Of a DNA stretch of 12,093 nucleotides, positions 1-6,560 are shown piece after piece (within the stretch, counting starts at the first letter, position 1; every line of letters begins with the position of its first letter). The notes beneath the pieces are model-generated. The model saw nothing but the letters and a program-made list of their open reading frames with translations. It did not search any database and was not told the DNA's origin. Origin of the DNA: an uncultured Oscillospiraceae bacterium (GTDB lineage: Bacteria > Bacillota > Clostridia > Oscillospirales > Ruminococcaceae); assembly GCA_900548355.1 (NCBI GenBank), contig URKR01000043.1, positions 1-12,093 on the forward strand. The letters are read 5' to 3'. The position numbers were made by a program, and so were the translations under genes.

Positions 1-16
1 CGCAAAATCGAGTCAT

Positions 17-54
17 TTCCCAAAAATCGAGGGGGTACCGGGGATTTTTGGGAA
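17..54. repeat. Inverted repeat near left edge
   Basis: A 12-bp perfect inverted repeat (17-28 and 43-54) with arms TTCCCAAAAATC and GATTTTTGGGAA surrounds a 14-base centre that holds a GGTACC core. It lies downstream of the ptsI terminator and is much more AT-rich than the genes around it. A related motif, CTTTTGGGAAAATG, follows at about 59-72. It could be a terminator for a gene entering from the left or an operator; the window edge prevents a decision. Confidence 0.5.
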
Positions 55-73
55 TGAACTTTTGGGAAAATGC

Positions 74-104
74 AAAAAGCCCCCGCCCAATACCGGGCAG
101 GGGC
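74..104 (-). terminator. Intrinsic terminator of ptsI
   Basis: On the minus strand a hairpin with a 10-bp stem (79-88 paired with 95-104, one C/A mismatch, 6-base loop) is followed directly by five T residues (74-78). It starts 35 bases after the ptsI stop codon, which is the expected place for the end of the pts transcript. Confidence 0.88.
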
Positions 105-138
105 GCGGCTATGTCAAGCGGCTTCGGCGGGCGCCGGC

Positions 139-1818
139 TCAGACGTGTGCGTATTCGTCCGCCAGCGCGGCCAGGATGCGCGGGCCGGATTCCCGGGTAT
201 CGGTCATCCGCACGGCGTTGCGCAGCGGCAGCACCGCCCGCGGCGAAACGCTGAGCTCGTCAATGCCGATGGCCAGGAAAGTTTCGGTCAGGGTCAGGTC
301 GGCGCCAAGTTCGCCGCAGATGCCAACCCAGATGCCGTTTTTGTGGGCGTTGTCGGCCACCATCTTCAGCATGCGCAGCACCGCCGGGTGGTGCGGGTCA
401 AAAAAGCGGCCCAGGTCGTTGTTCTGGCGGTCGCAGGCCAGGGTGTACTGGGTCAGGTCGTTGGTGCCGACGCTGAAGAAATCAACCTCCTTGGCAAGCC
501 GGTCAGACAGGATGACGGCGGCCGGCGTTTCGATCATGATGCCGATTTCGACATCCTCGCCGTAGGGGATGCCCTCCTGCTTGAGGTCGCGCTTGACTTC
601 CTCACACATGCGCTTGGCTTCCCGCACTTCCCAGATGTTGGTGACCATCGGGAACATGATCCGCAGCTTGCCGAAGGCCGAAGCGCGGTAGAGCGCGCGC
701 AGCTGGGTGCGGAAGACTTCGGGCCGGGTCAGGCAGATGCGCAGCGCCCGCATGCCCATGGCGGGGTTTTCCTCCTGCGGGAGGTTGAAATAGCCGATCT
801 GTTTATCGGCGCCGATATCCAGCGTGCGGATGATGACCTCTTTGCCGTCCATATCGGCCAGGACCTGTTTGTAAGCCTGGAACTGCTGGTCCTCGGTGGG
901 GTAGTCCTCACAGTTGAGGTAGAGGAACTCGCTGCGGAACAGCCCGATGCCGCCGCCGTCGTTGACCTGCACGGCGTGGACATCCTCCGGCGAGCCGATG
1001 TTGCAGTAGATGCGGATGCTCTTGCCGTCCTTGGTCACGTTGGGCTGGCCTTTGAGGGTTTCCAGCAGCCGCTGCAGCCGCAGCTGTTCTTCCCGCTTTT
1101 TCATCAGCTTGTCGCGGGTCATATCGTCCGGGTCAATCACAACGTTGCCGGTTGCGCCGTCCAGGATGACCTGGCGGCCCGCATATTCCGGCTTGAGGGC
1201 GCCGCCTACGCCGACAATGGCCGGGATGCCCATGGTGCGGGCCAGGATCGCCGTATGGCTTGAACCCGAACCGCCGGCCGTGATAAAGCCGAGGATCTTG
1301 GATTTGTCCAGCTGGACAGTCTCGGAAGGGGCGAGATCGTCCGCCGCCAGCACCACCGGCTCGTCCGAAGCGATGCCGCCCGCCACGTTGCCGGCCAGGA
1401 TGTCAAGCAGCCGGCGGGATACATCCTTGACATCGGCCGCGCGGGCCTGCATATAGGTATCGTCCATCGCCTCAAACATTGCGGCGAACTGCTCGGCCGT
1501 GTCGGCAATGGCGGCTTCGGCGTTGAGCTTTTCTTCGGTGATGCGCTGCTCGATGGCTTCCTCATAGTCAAGGTCTTCCACCATCATCTGGTGGGTTTCA
1601 AACAGCATGGCGGCTTCGTCGCCGGCTTCGGCGCGGGCCTTTTCGGCCAGGTCGCCCAGCTGCTCAATCGCGCCGGTCTGCGCGCCCTTGAAGCGGTGCC
1701 ACTCGGCGTCGGTATCCGCCACGGTGTAGCGGGGAATTTCGCTTGTCTGGCGCTGGAAGAAATAAAGCGGGCCGATCCCCACGCCGGTGGAAACGCCCTT
1801 TCCCTGGATCGTAATCAT
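139..1818 (-). CDS. ptsI: PTS Enzyme I (phosphoenolpyruvate-protein phosphotransferase)
   Basis: A 559-aa cytoplasmic enzyme, close to the usual ~570 aa. It takes phosphate from phosphoenolpyruvate on a histidine and passes it to HPr, powering sugar uptake by the phosphotransferase system. The phosphohistidine is H188 in GSGSSHTAILAR, a variant of the classical GGRTSH motif with one extra residue, as in clostridial enzymes I recall. The PEP-binding TIM barrel (about 260-540) keeps R295 (GLFRSEFLY), R331 (RTLDIGADK), E430 (IGIMIETPAAV), N453/D454 (SVGTNDLTQYT) and the catalytic C501 (GICGELGAD). ATG at 1818 is chosen because GGAGG lies 7 bases upstream (1826-1830) and the protein then begins like known EI; the frame opens 30 codons earlier but that stretch runs through a terminator. 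It is second to ptsH, with a 104-base gap holding two hairpins. Confidence 0.97.
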   Translation of the reverse strand: MITIQGKGVSTGVGIGPLYFFQRQTSEIPRYTVADTDAEWHRFKGAQTGAIEQLGDLAEKARAEAGDEAAMLFETHQMMVEDLDYEEAIEQRITEEKLNAEAAIADTAEQFAAMFEAMDDTYMQARAADVKDVSRRLLDILAGNVAGGIASDEPVVLAADDLAPSETVQLDKSKILGFITAGGSGSSHTAILARTMGIPAIVGVGGALKPEYAGRQVILDGATGNVVIDPDDMTRDKLMKKREEQLRLQRLLETLKGQPNVTKDGKSIRIYCNIGSPEDVHAVQVNDGGGIGLFRSEFLYLNCEDYPTEDQQFQAYKQVLADMDGKEVIIRTLDIGADKQIGYFNLPQEENPAMGMRALRICLTRPEVFRTQLRALYRASAFGKLRIMFPMVTNIWEVREAKRMCEEVKRDLKQEGIPYGEDVEIGIMIETPAAVILSDRLAKEVDFFSVGTNDLTQYTLACDRQNNDLGRFFDPHHPAVLRMLKMVADNAHKNGIWVGICGELGADLTLTETFLAIGIDELSVSPRAVLPLRNAVRMTDTRESGPRILAALADEYAHV

Positions 1819-1840
1819 GGCTATACCTCCAAACAAGAAT

Positions 1841-1860
1841 CGGCGGGCGGCCGCCCGCCG
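1841..1860. repeat. Perfect 20-bp palindrome in the ptsI leader
   Basis: The sequence 1841-1860 is a perfect GC-only palindrome (half-site CGGCGGGCGG) with no spacer. It lies between the ptsH terminator and the ptsI ribosome site (1826-1830). On the transcribed minus strand it is followed by ATTCTTGTTT, so it may be a second, weaker terminator. It may instead be a leader hairpin that shields the downstream message, or a protein-binding site. Confidence 0.6.
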
Positions 1861-1866
1861 GGTTGC

Positions 1867-1899
1867 AAAAAGCGCGGCCAGCCTGACAGGCGGCCGCGC
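1867..1899 (-). terminator. Intrinsic terminator between ptsH and ptsI
   Basis: On the minus strand an 8-bp stem (1892-1899 with 1872-1879) is extended by four inner pairs across a bulged base, and is followed by TTTTT (1867-1871). It lies 24 bases after the ptsH stop and before the ptsI ribosome site. No convincing promoter is visible between it and ptsI, so ptsI is probably reached by partial read-through. Confidence 0.82.
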
Positions 1900-1922
1900 G
1901 CAGTGCAAACGGGGGTCCGGGT

Positions 1923-2180
1923 TTACAGATGCTCTTTGAAGAAGGCTTCCAGCGCGGGGGCGGCCGTCTCTTCATCGGGGCCTTCCACCGTGACGGTGAC
2001 GGTATCGCCGCACTTGACGCCCATCCCCATCAGGGCCATCAGCTTGAGGGCGTTGACAGATTTGTCGCCCTTGGTGATGGTCACGGTGCTCTGGTGCTGT
2101 TTGACTTCCTTGACCAGCAGGCCGGCCGGGCGCGCATGGATACCGACGGCTTCCTGGATCGTATAGGTGAATTCTTTCAT
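1923..2180 (-). CDS. ptsH: PTS phosphocarrier protein HPr
   Basis: An 85-aa cytoplasmic phosphocarrier that accepts phosphate from EI and hands it to sugar-specific EIIA domains. The active-site motif GIHARPAG gives H15 and R17 at their standard positions, and the length is normal for the family. ATG at 2180 is supported by GGAGGG (2188-2193) 7 bases upstream; the frame opens 10 codons earlier without such a site. Oddity: an ungapped alignment to the remembered Bacillus subtilis HPr (anchors H15, K40, V42, N43, M48, G54) puts Lys at position 46, where Firmicutes HPr normally has the serine phosphorylated by HPr kinase. The local sequence is VNALKLMALMGMG. Transport chemistry should be intact, but Ser46-based catabolite control is not possible in the usual way. 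Confidence 0.96.
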   Translation of the reverse strand: MKEFTYTIQEAVGIHARPAGLLVKEVKQHQSTVTITKGDKSVNALKLMALMGMGVKCGDTVTVTVEGPDEETAAPALEAFFKEHL

Positions 2181-2236
2181 TGGTATTCCCTCCGTCAAGG
2201 GCCCGCACAACGGCCGGCCCGGAATCGTACACCCTT

Positions 2237-2265
2237 ATCATACCACGTTTGCCGGACACCGTCAA
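2237..2265 (-). promoter_or_regulatory. Promoter of ptsH
   Basis: On the minus strand the -35 box TTGACG (2260-2265) and the -10 box TATGAT (2237-2242) are separated by exactly 17 bases. Each matches the sigma-A consensus at 5 of 6 positions. Transcription should start near 2230, giving a leader of about 50 bases to the ptsH ATG at 2180. It lies in the 124-base gap between the HAD gene and ptsH. Confidence 0.87.
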
Positions 2266-2304
2266 CAGAAATACCGCCGCCGCGCCGCCACAATTTTGTC
2301 TAAT

Positions 2305-3084
2305 TCACGGAACCCCCGCCAGCAACTTTTCAATCACATCCTCCGGCCGGGGGGTGTGGCGGGGGTAGCGCGCGCGCAGGGCGGGGGCGGCGGTGTCCAT
2401 GATGTAGGGGTGGCCGACGGCGTCGAGCATCGCGACGTCGTTGTAGTTATCGCCGAAGGCCATGACATCGGCCGCATCGATGCCGAGCGCCGCGCAGAGC
2501 TTTTCCACCCCGACGCCCTTGTTCGCAAGCGTCGTGTCAATCCAGTAAGGGCCGGCAATCGCGGCGTTCGCCTCTTTCCAGCGCGGGACAAACCGGTCGG
2601 CAAATTCCGCCACGCCGCCGGGCAGATAGACGCTGACCTTGACAATCTCCTCCGGCACATCGGCCGGGTCGCGGATGATGGTATACCGGTTGCCGATCTC
2701 CTCAATGCGGTGCAGCATGCCAAGGCCGCGCTCCATCAGGTAGCTGCGGTTTTCGCCCGAGAGCATGACCTCGCCGCGGCCTTCGCTGCCCTGCCACATA
2801 TCGCGGGCGATTTCCTCGGCCAGGGGGCGGGGCATCGGCGTTTTGGCCAGGACCCGGCCGTCCTTGCAGACAACGCCGCCGTTTTCGCACAGATAGACGC
2901 ACTGGTCGGCCACCGGCGCAAACAGTTTGCGCAGGCTTGTATACTGCCGGCCGCTGGCCGGGCAGAACAGCACGCCCCGCCCCGCCAGCGCCCGGACCTG
3001 GGTGATGATCTGTTCACTGATCGCGTTTTGCCCGTAGGGCAGCAGCGTGCCGTCCAGGTCGCTGCATATCAATCGGATTGCCAT
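2305..3084 (-). CDS. Cof-type HAD-superfamily hydrolase
   Basis: A 259-aa cytoplasmic phosphatase of the HAD IIB (Cof/YidA) class; these usually dephosphorylate sugar phosphates or flavin and vitamin intermediates, but the substrate cannot be read from sequence. All four HAD motifs are present: I, SDLDGTLL with nucleophile D9 and acid/base D11; II, S44 in ASGRQ; III, K189 in ANKGVG; IV, D212 and D216 in GDNYNDVAML. The cap domain lies between about 85 and 185. ATG at 3084 is chosen because motif I must lie near the N terminus; an AAGGGGAAAGG-like site precedes it. The frame stays open far upstream, but that part has no HAD similarity. It precedes ptsH on the same strand with no clear terminator, so some read-through is possible. 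Confidence 0.93.
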   Translation of the reverse strand: MAIRLICSDLDGTLLPYGQNAISEQIITQVRALAGRGVLFCPASGRQYTSLRKLFAPVADQCVYLCENGGVVCKDGRVLAKTPMPRPLAEEIARDMWQGSEGRGEVMLSGENRSYLMERGLGMLHRIEEIGNRYTIIRDPADVPEEIVKVSVYLPGGVAEFADRFVPRWKEANAAIAGPYWIDTTLANKGVGVEKLCAALGIDAADVMAFGDNYNDVAMLDAVGHPYIMDTAAPALRARYPRHTPRPEDVIEKLLAGVP

Positions 3085-3145
3085 AGCCTTTCCCCTTCCG
3101 CGGCGCGCGCCGCCCGTTTGTCTGTTTTGGCAGGTCTTCGGGTTC

Positions 3146-3174
3146 AGTGTACCATATCCCACCCGCCGTTGCAA
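3146..3174 (-). promoter_or_regulatory. Probable promoter of the HAD hydrolase gene
   Basis: On the minus strand TTGCAA (3169-3174) and TACACT (3146-3151) are 17 bases apart, about 62 bases before the HAD start codon. The -35 box lies within an inverted repeat CCCGCC (3162-3167) / GGCGGG (3175-3180), a possible operator. The 3175-3345 stretch beyond it holds no gene and is the divergent control region shared with the plus-strand unit. Confidence 0.55.
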
Positions 3175-3289
3175 GGCGGGGGCGCGGCGGTTTTCTTGCA
3201 AAGTCTTCGCGCTTTTCGCCGGCCGGCGGGGCGCCTTTCCCTGCGGTGGGAAGAAGTTTTCCCCGGTTTGGCAACTTTGAGAAAACGGC

Positions 3290-3318
3290 TTTTCTTTTGG
3301 AAATAAATCCACTATAAT
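3290..3318 (+). promoter_or_regulatory. Probable promoter of the plus-strand sensor-fragment/lacZ unit
   Basis: A consensus -10 box TATAAT lies at 3313-3318 in an AT-rich stretch, with a poor -35 candidate TTTTCT (3290-3295) 17 bases upstream. It stands 41 bases before the start codon of the truncated sensor and is the only convincing promoter before lacZ. The weak -35 suggests an activator may be needed. Confidence 0.55.
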
Positions 3319-3358
3319 AAGGGCAGACCAAGACCCCTGCGCCGGAAAGGAGGTTGCC

Positions 3359-3538
3359 ATGCACAGGCTGCGGATGTCGATCCGGGCAAGGATCATGCTG
3401 CTTTCGATGGGCTTTTCGGCGCTGATTGCGCTGGGGGTCTGCCTGGCAAGCCTTTCTTCGGCGCGGCGCAGCGCGATGCGCGCCACCGCCCAGAGCGTTG
3501 AGTATGGTCGGACGGCAGCGAGACCGTGCTCGCCCTGA
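3359..3538 (+). pseudogene. 5' remnant of a membrane sensor gene
   Basis: A well-placed start (AAAGGAGG at 3346-3353, 5 bases before ATG) opens a 59-codon frame. It encodes a basic N terminus (MHRLRMSIRAR) followed by a transmembrane segment, about residues 12-32 (IMLLSMGFSALIALGVCLASL), then a helix rich in Ala, Ser and Arg. This is how many membrane histidine kinases and chemoreceptors begin, but the family cannot be fixed. Around codon 48 (near 3500) the reading frame enters sequence that belongs to another protein in the +1 frame, then stops at 3536-3538. The sensory and output domains are missing. It may still be translated as a short membrane peptide. Confidence 0.7.
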
Positions 3539-3693
3539 CCAACGACCGCCTGCCCCAGCGTTTCCCGCTCGAAGCGCCCAAGACCGCCGAATGGTTCGTG
3601 CTCAAGAACCTGATCCAGGCCGAAGGCCCCTCCCCCTTCCCCGCCCTGACCCAGATCGAAGCGTGGGGGCGGGAAGCCGACGCCGATAAATAA
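3502..3693 (+). pseudogene. 3' remnant of a discoidin-like (F5/8 type C) protein gene
   Basis: A second frame without a start of its own, 63 codons ending at TAA 3691-3693. It reads VWSDGSETVLALTN, then QRFPL, then FVLKNLIQAEG, then PSPFPALTQIEAWG. From memory this is the C-terminal end of F5/8 type C carbohydrate-binding modules attached to bacterial carbohydrate-active or ADP-ribosylglycohydrolase-like enzymes. A TGA in this frame at 3499-3501 immediately precedes it, so the upstream part of the gene is absent. The stop lies only 26 bases before the lacZ ATG, which suggests the lost gene once sat in an operon with lacZ. The family name is an inference; the fragment status is seen directly. 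Confidence 0.6.
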
Positions 3694-3719
3694 GATCCAT
3701 AAGAAAAAAGGAGACTCCC

Positions 3720-6560
3720 ATGACCCCCACCACCCCTTCCCTTTCCTGGCTGACCGACCCGACGGTGTTTGCGGTGAACCGGCTGCCGGCACATTCCGAC
3801 CATCGCTGGACGGTGGCCGGCGAAGAATGGCGGCAGAGCCTTTGCGGCGACTGGCGCTTTGCCTACAGCCCCAACCCCGACGCCCGCCCGGCCGATTTCT
3901 TTAAGCCCGAGGCCGACCTCTCGGCCTTCGGTTCGATCCAGGTGCCCGGCCACATCGAAACCCAGGGCTACGGCCAGCTGCAGTACGTCAACACCCAGTA
4001 CCCGTGGGACGGCCACACCAATTTGCGCCCGCCCGAAATCGACTGGCAGGACTGCCCGGTCGGCAGCTATGTGCGGGATTTCACGCTCGACGAATCCTGG
4101 CTCGGCCGCCGGGTCTGCGTGAGCTTCCAGGGCGTTGAGACGGCGTTCTATCTTTACTGCAACGGCGCGTTCGTCGGCTACAGTGAGGATTCCTTCACCC
4201 CCGCGGACTTTGACCTGACCGCCTACCTGCACGCCGGTGTGAACCGCCTTTGCGCCGAAGTGTACAAGCGCTGCTCGGGTTCCTGGCTTGAAGACCAGGA
4301 TATGTTCCGGTTTTCCGGCATCTTCCGCCCGGTCTTCCTCTATGCGAAGCCGGCCGTCCACATCGAAGACCTCTGGCTGCGCGCCGGCCTGGCCGACGAC
4401 AACACGACCGGCACGCTGGCCCCGCGGCTGCGGCTTTCGGCCGCGGCGGGCGCTTCGGCCGAGGGCGTCACGCTTGCCTGTTCGATCGCCGCGCCGGGCG
4501 GGGCCGAGATCTTTTCCTCTGCGCTCGCGCTGCACGCCGAGGGCGAGGATTATATGGCCGCCGACCCGATCGCGCTGCCGGCCATCCGCCCCTGGCGGCA
4601 CGAGGACCCGGCGCTCTACACCGTGACGCTGGTTCTGTGCGACGCGAACGGCGCGGAGCTCGAGACCGTGCGCTACAAGACCGGTTTCCGCCGGTTTGCG
4701 CTGATCGACGGGGTCATGCGGCTCAACGGCGAGCGGATCTATTTCAACGGCGTCAACCGGCATGAGTGGAACCCCGCAGCCGGCCGGGCGATCGGCCCCG
4801 AGGATATGCGCCGCGCGATCGAGACCTTCAAAGCTGCGAACATCAACGCCGTGCGCACCTGCCACTACCCGAACCAGAGCCTGTGGTACGACCTGTGCGA
4901 CGAGGCCGGCATCTACATGATTGACGAGACCAACCTTGAAAGCCACGGCACCTGGCAGAAGCGCGGCGCGATTGACCCCGACTGGAACGTGCCGGGCAGC
5001 AAGCCCGAATGGCTTGCCTGCGTGCTCGACCGCGCGCGCTCGATGTTTGAGCGGGACAAAAACCACACCGCCGTGCTGTTCTGGAGCTGCGGCAACGAGA
5101 GCTACGCCGGGGCGGATATCCTGGCGATGAGCGAGTTCTTCCGCCAAAACGACCCGAGCCGGCTTGTGCATTACGAAGGGGTACACCCCTGCCGCCAGAA
5201 CCCCGGCTACGACCCGGCCTGGGAACGGATTTCGGATGTCGAGAGCCGGATGTACGCCCACCCGGAGGAGATCCGCGCCTACCTCGAAGCCAAGCCCGCC
5301 AAGCCGTTCATCCTCTGCGAGTATATGCACGATATGGGCAACTCGCTCGGCGGGATGGAGAGCTACACGGTTTTGGGCGATGAGTTCGAGCAGTACCAGG
5401 GCGGCTTTATCTGGGATTACATGGACCAGGCCCTCTGGCACAACACACTGGGCCGCCGCGCGCTCGGCTACGGCGGCGACTTCGGTGAGCGGCCGACCGA
5501 CTATGCCTTCAGCGCGAACGGCATCGTCTTTGCCGACGGCAAGATGAAGCCCGCCGTGCAGGACGTGCGCCACTGGCACCTGGATAAAGCCCGGCGCGAC
5601 GCCCGCGACGCCGCCAACGCCCGCGCGGCCGCCGAAGCCGCCCAAAGCCTGGCCGCCGCCGAGGAAGCCCGCCGCAAGGCCGGCGAGGCGCGCGGCGACC
5701 TGCGCTACGCCCCCGGGGACGTCAACTTCGGCGTGGCCGGCGACGGGTTTGAGATCCTCTTCTCCTGGACCGAGCACGGCCCGGCCAGTTTGCGGGTGAA
5801 CGGGGCCGAATGGCTTTACCGCGCGCCGCGGCCGGTGTTCTGGCGCGCCGCGACCGAGAACGACAAGGGCTGCGGCTTCCCGGCGCGCAGCGCGGCCTGG
5901 CTTGCCGCCGAAGCCTGCGCCAACTGCACCGGCGACGAGATTGTTGAGCAGGGGCCGCGGCGCTGCGTCGTCGTCTACCACTTCGGCTGCGCGGCCACCC
6001 CCGGTATGCGGGCCGACCTGCGCTACACCGTCGAGGCCGAAGGCACGCTGACGATTGAGGCCATATACCACGGCGCGCCCGGCCTGCCCGAGCTGCCCTG
6101 CTTCGGCGTGCGGCTTTCGACCCCGACCCCCGTCGAGGAAGTGGCCTGGCGCGGCCTTTCGGGCGAAACCTACCCCGACCGGTACAAGGGCGCGGACTTC
6201 GGCAGCCACCGCGAAACCCCGCACATCCCGGCCTATCTTGTCCCGCAGGACTGCGGCTGCCACATCGGCACCCAGAGCCTGACGCTGCGCCGCAAGAACG
6301 CCTTCGGCGGCTGCGAAGCCGCGCTCAGCTTTGTGATGGACGGCGCGCCGTTCGCCTTCTCGGCTCTGCCGAACACCGCGCTCGAGCTGGAAGCTGCCGA
6401 CCACCGCGAGGATCTGCCCGCCGCGCCGCACACCCAGCTCTGCCTGTACGCCGCCATGCGCGGGGTGGGCGGCATCGACAGCTGGTATTCCGATGTCGAA
6501 GCCCCCTACCATGTCAGCGGCGAAGAGGACCACGCGGTCAGCGTAAAGGTGCGCCTGTGA
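3720..6560 (+). CDS. lacZ: Beta-galactosidase, glycoside hydrolase family 2
   Basis: A 946-aa cytoplasmic enzyme (no signal peptide) that should hydrolyse terminal beta-galactosides such as lactose. Order: GH2 sugar-binding domain (about 35-210, with the VPGHIETQGYGQLQYVNTQYP stretch near 75-95), immunoglobulin-like domain (215-325), TIM barrel (327-620) and the C-terminal Bgal_small_N beta-sandwich (about 667-946, with FWRAATENDKG and MRGVGGIDSW). The acid/base is E460 (WSCGNES) and the nucleophile E534 (ILCEYMHDMGNS). Between barrel and C-terminal domain, where LacZ proteins carry an immunoglobulin-like domain 4, there is only an Ala/Arg/Glu-rich helical stretch (about 622-660). AGGAG (3709-3713) lies 6 bases before ATG. 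It is followed by trmO with a one-base overlap. Exact natural substrate is unproven. Confidence 0.95.
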   Translation: MTPTTPSLSWLTDPTVFAVNRLPAHSDHRWTVAGEEWRQSLCGDWRFAYSPNPDARPADFFKPEADLSAFGSIQVPGHIETQGYGQLQYVNTQYPWDGHTNLRPPEIDWQDCPVGSYVRDFTLDESWLGRRVCVSFQGVETAFYLYCNGAFVGYSEDSFTPADFDLTAYLHAGVNRLCAEVYKRCSGSWLEDQDMFRFSGIFRPVFLYAKPAVHIEDLWLRAGLADDNTTGTLAPRLRLSAAAGASAEGVTLACSIAAPGGAEIFSSALALHAEGEDYMAADPIALPAIRPWRHEDPALYTVTLVLCDANGAELETVRYKTGFRRFALIDGVMRLNGERIYFNGVNRHEWNPAAGRAIGPEDMRRAIETFKAANINAVRTCHYPNQSLWYDLCDEAGIYMIDETNLESHGTWQKRGAIDPDWNVPGSKPEWLACVLDRARSMFERDKNHTAVLFWSCGNESYAGADILAMSEFFRQNDPSRLVHYEGVHPCRQNPGYDPAWERISDVESRMYAHPEEIRAYLEAKPAKPFILCEYMHDMGNSLGGMESYTVLGDEFEQYQGGFIWDYMDQALWHNTLGRRALGYGGDFGERPTDYAFSANGIVFADGKMKPAVQDVRHWHLDKARRDARDAANARAAAEAAQSLAAAEEARRKAGEARGDLRYAPGDVNFGVAGDGFEILFSWTEHGPASLRVNGAEWLYRAPRPVFWRAATENDKGCGFPARSAAWLAAEACANCTGDEIVEQGPRRCVVVYHFGCAATPGMRADLRYTVEAEGTLTIEAIYHGAPGLPELPCFGVRLSTPTPVEEVAWRGLSGETYPDRYKGADFGSHRETPHIPAYLVPQDCGCHIGTQSLTLRRKNAFGGCEAALSFVMDGAPFAFSALPNTALELEAADHREDLPAAPHTQLCLYAAMRGVGGIDSWYSDVEAPYHVSGEEDHAVSVKVRL

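Noticed and set aside
70..1263. 397-aa plus-strand ORF opposite ptsI
   Set aside because: Antisense shadow of an intact Enzyme I; no ribosome site and no recognisable motif.
739..1278. Enzyme I phosphohistidine motif with an extra residue as a sign of inactivation
   Set aside because: H188 and all PEP-site residues are present, and GS-x-x-SHTAILAR is a variant I recall from clostridial enzymes, so it is not a defect.
1819..1908. 30-codon N-terminal extension of ptsI
   Set aside because: It would translate the palindrome and the terminator region, lacks a ribosome site, and Enzyme I proteins begin close to the MITIQGKG start.
3085..3792. N-terminal extension of the HAD protein from the long open frame
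   Set aside because: HAD motif I must be near the N terminus, and the proposed promoter and the divergent gene start lie in this stretch.
3393..6533. 1046-aa minus-strand ORF covering lacZ
   Set aside because: It is antisense to a clear GH2 enzyme and its translation is low-complexity Gly/Ala/Val/Arg with no motif. High third-position GC removes stop codons on the opposite strand.
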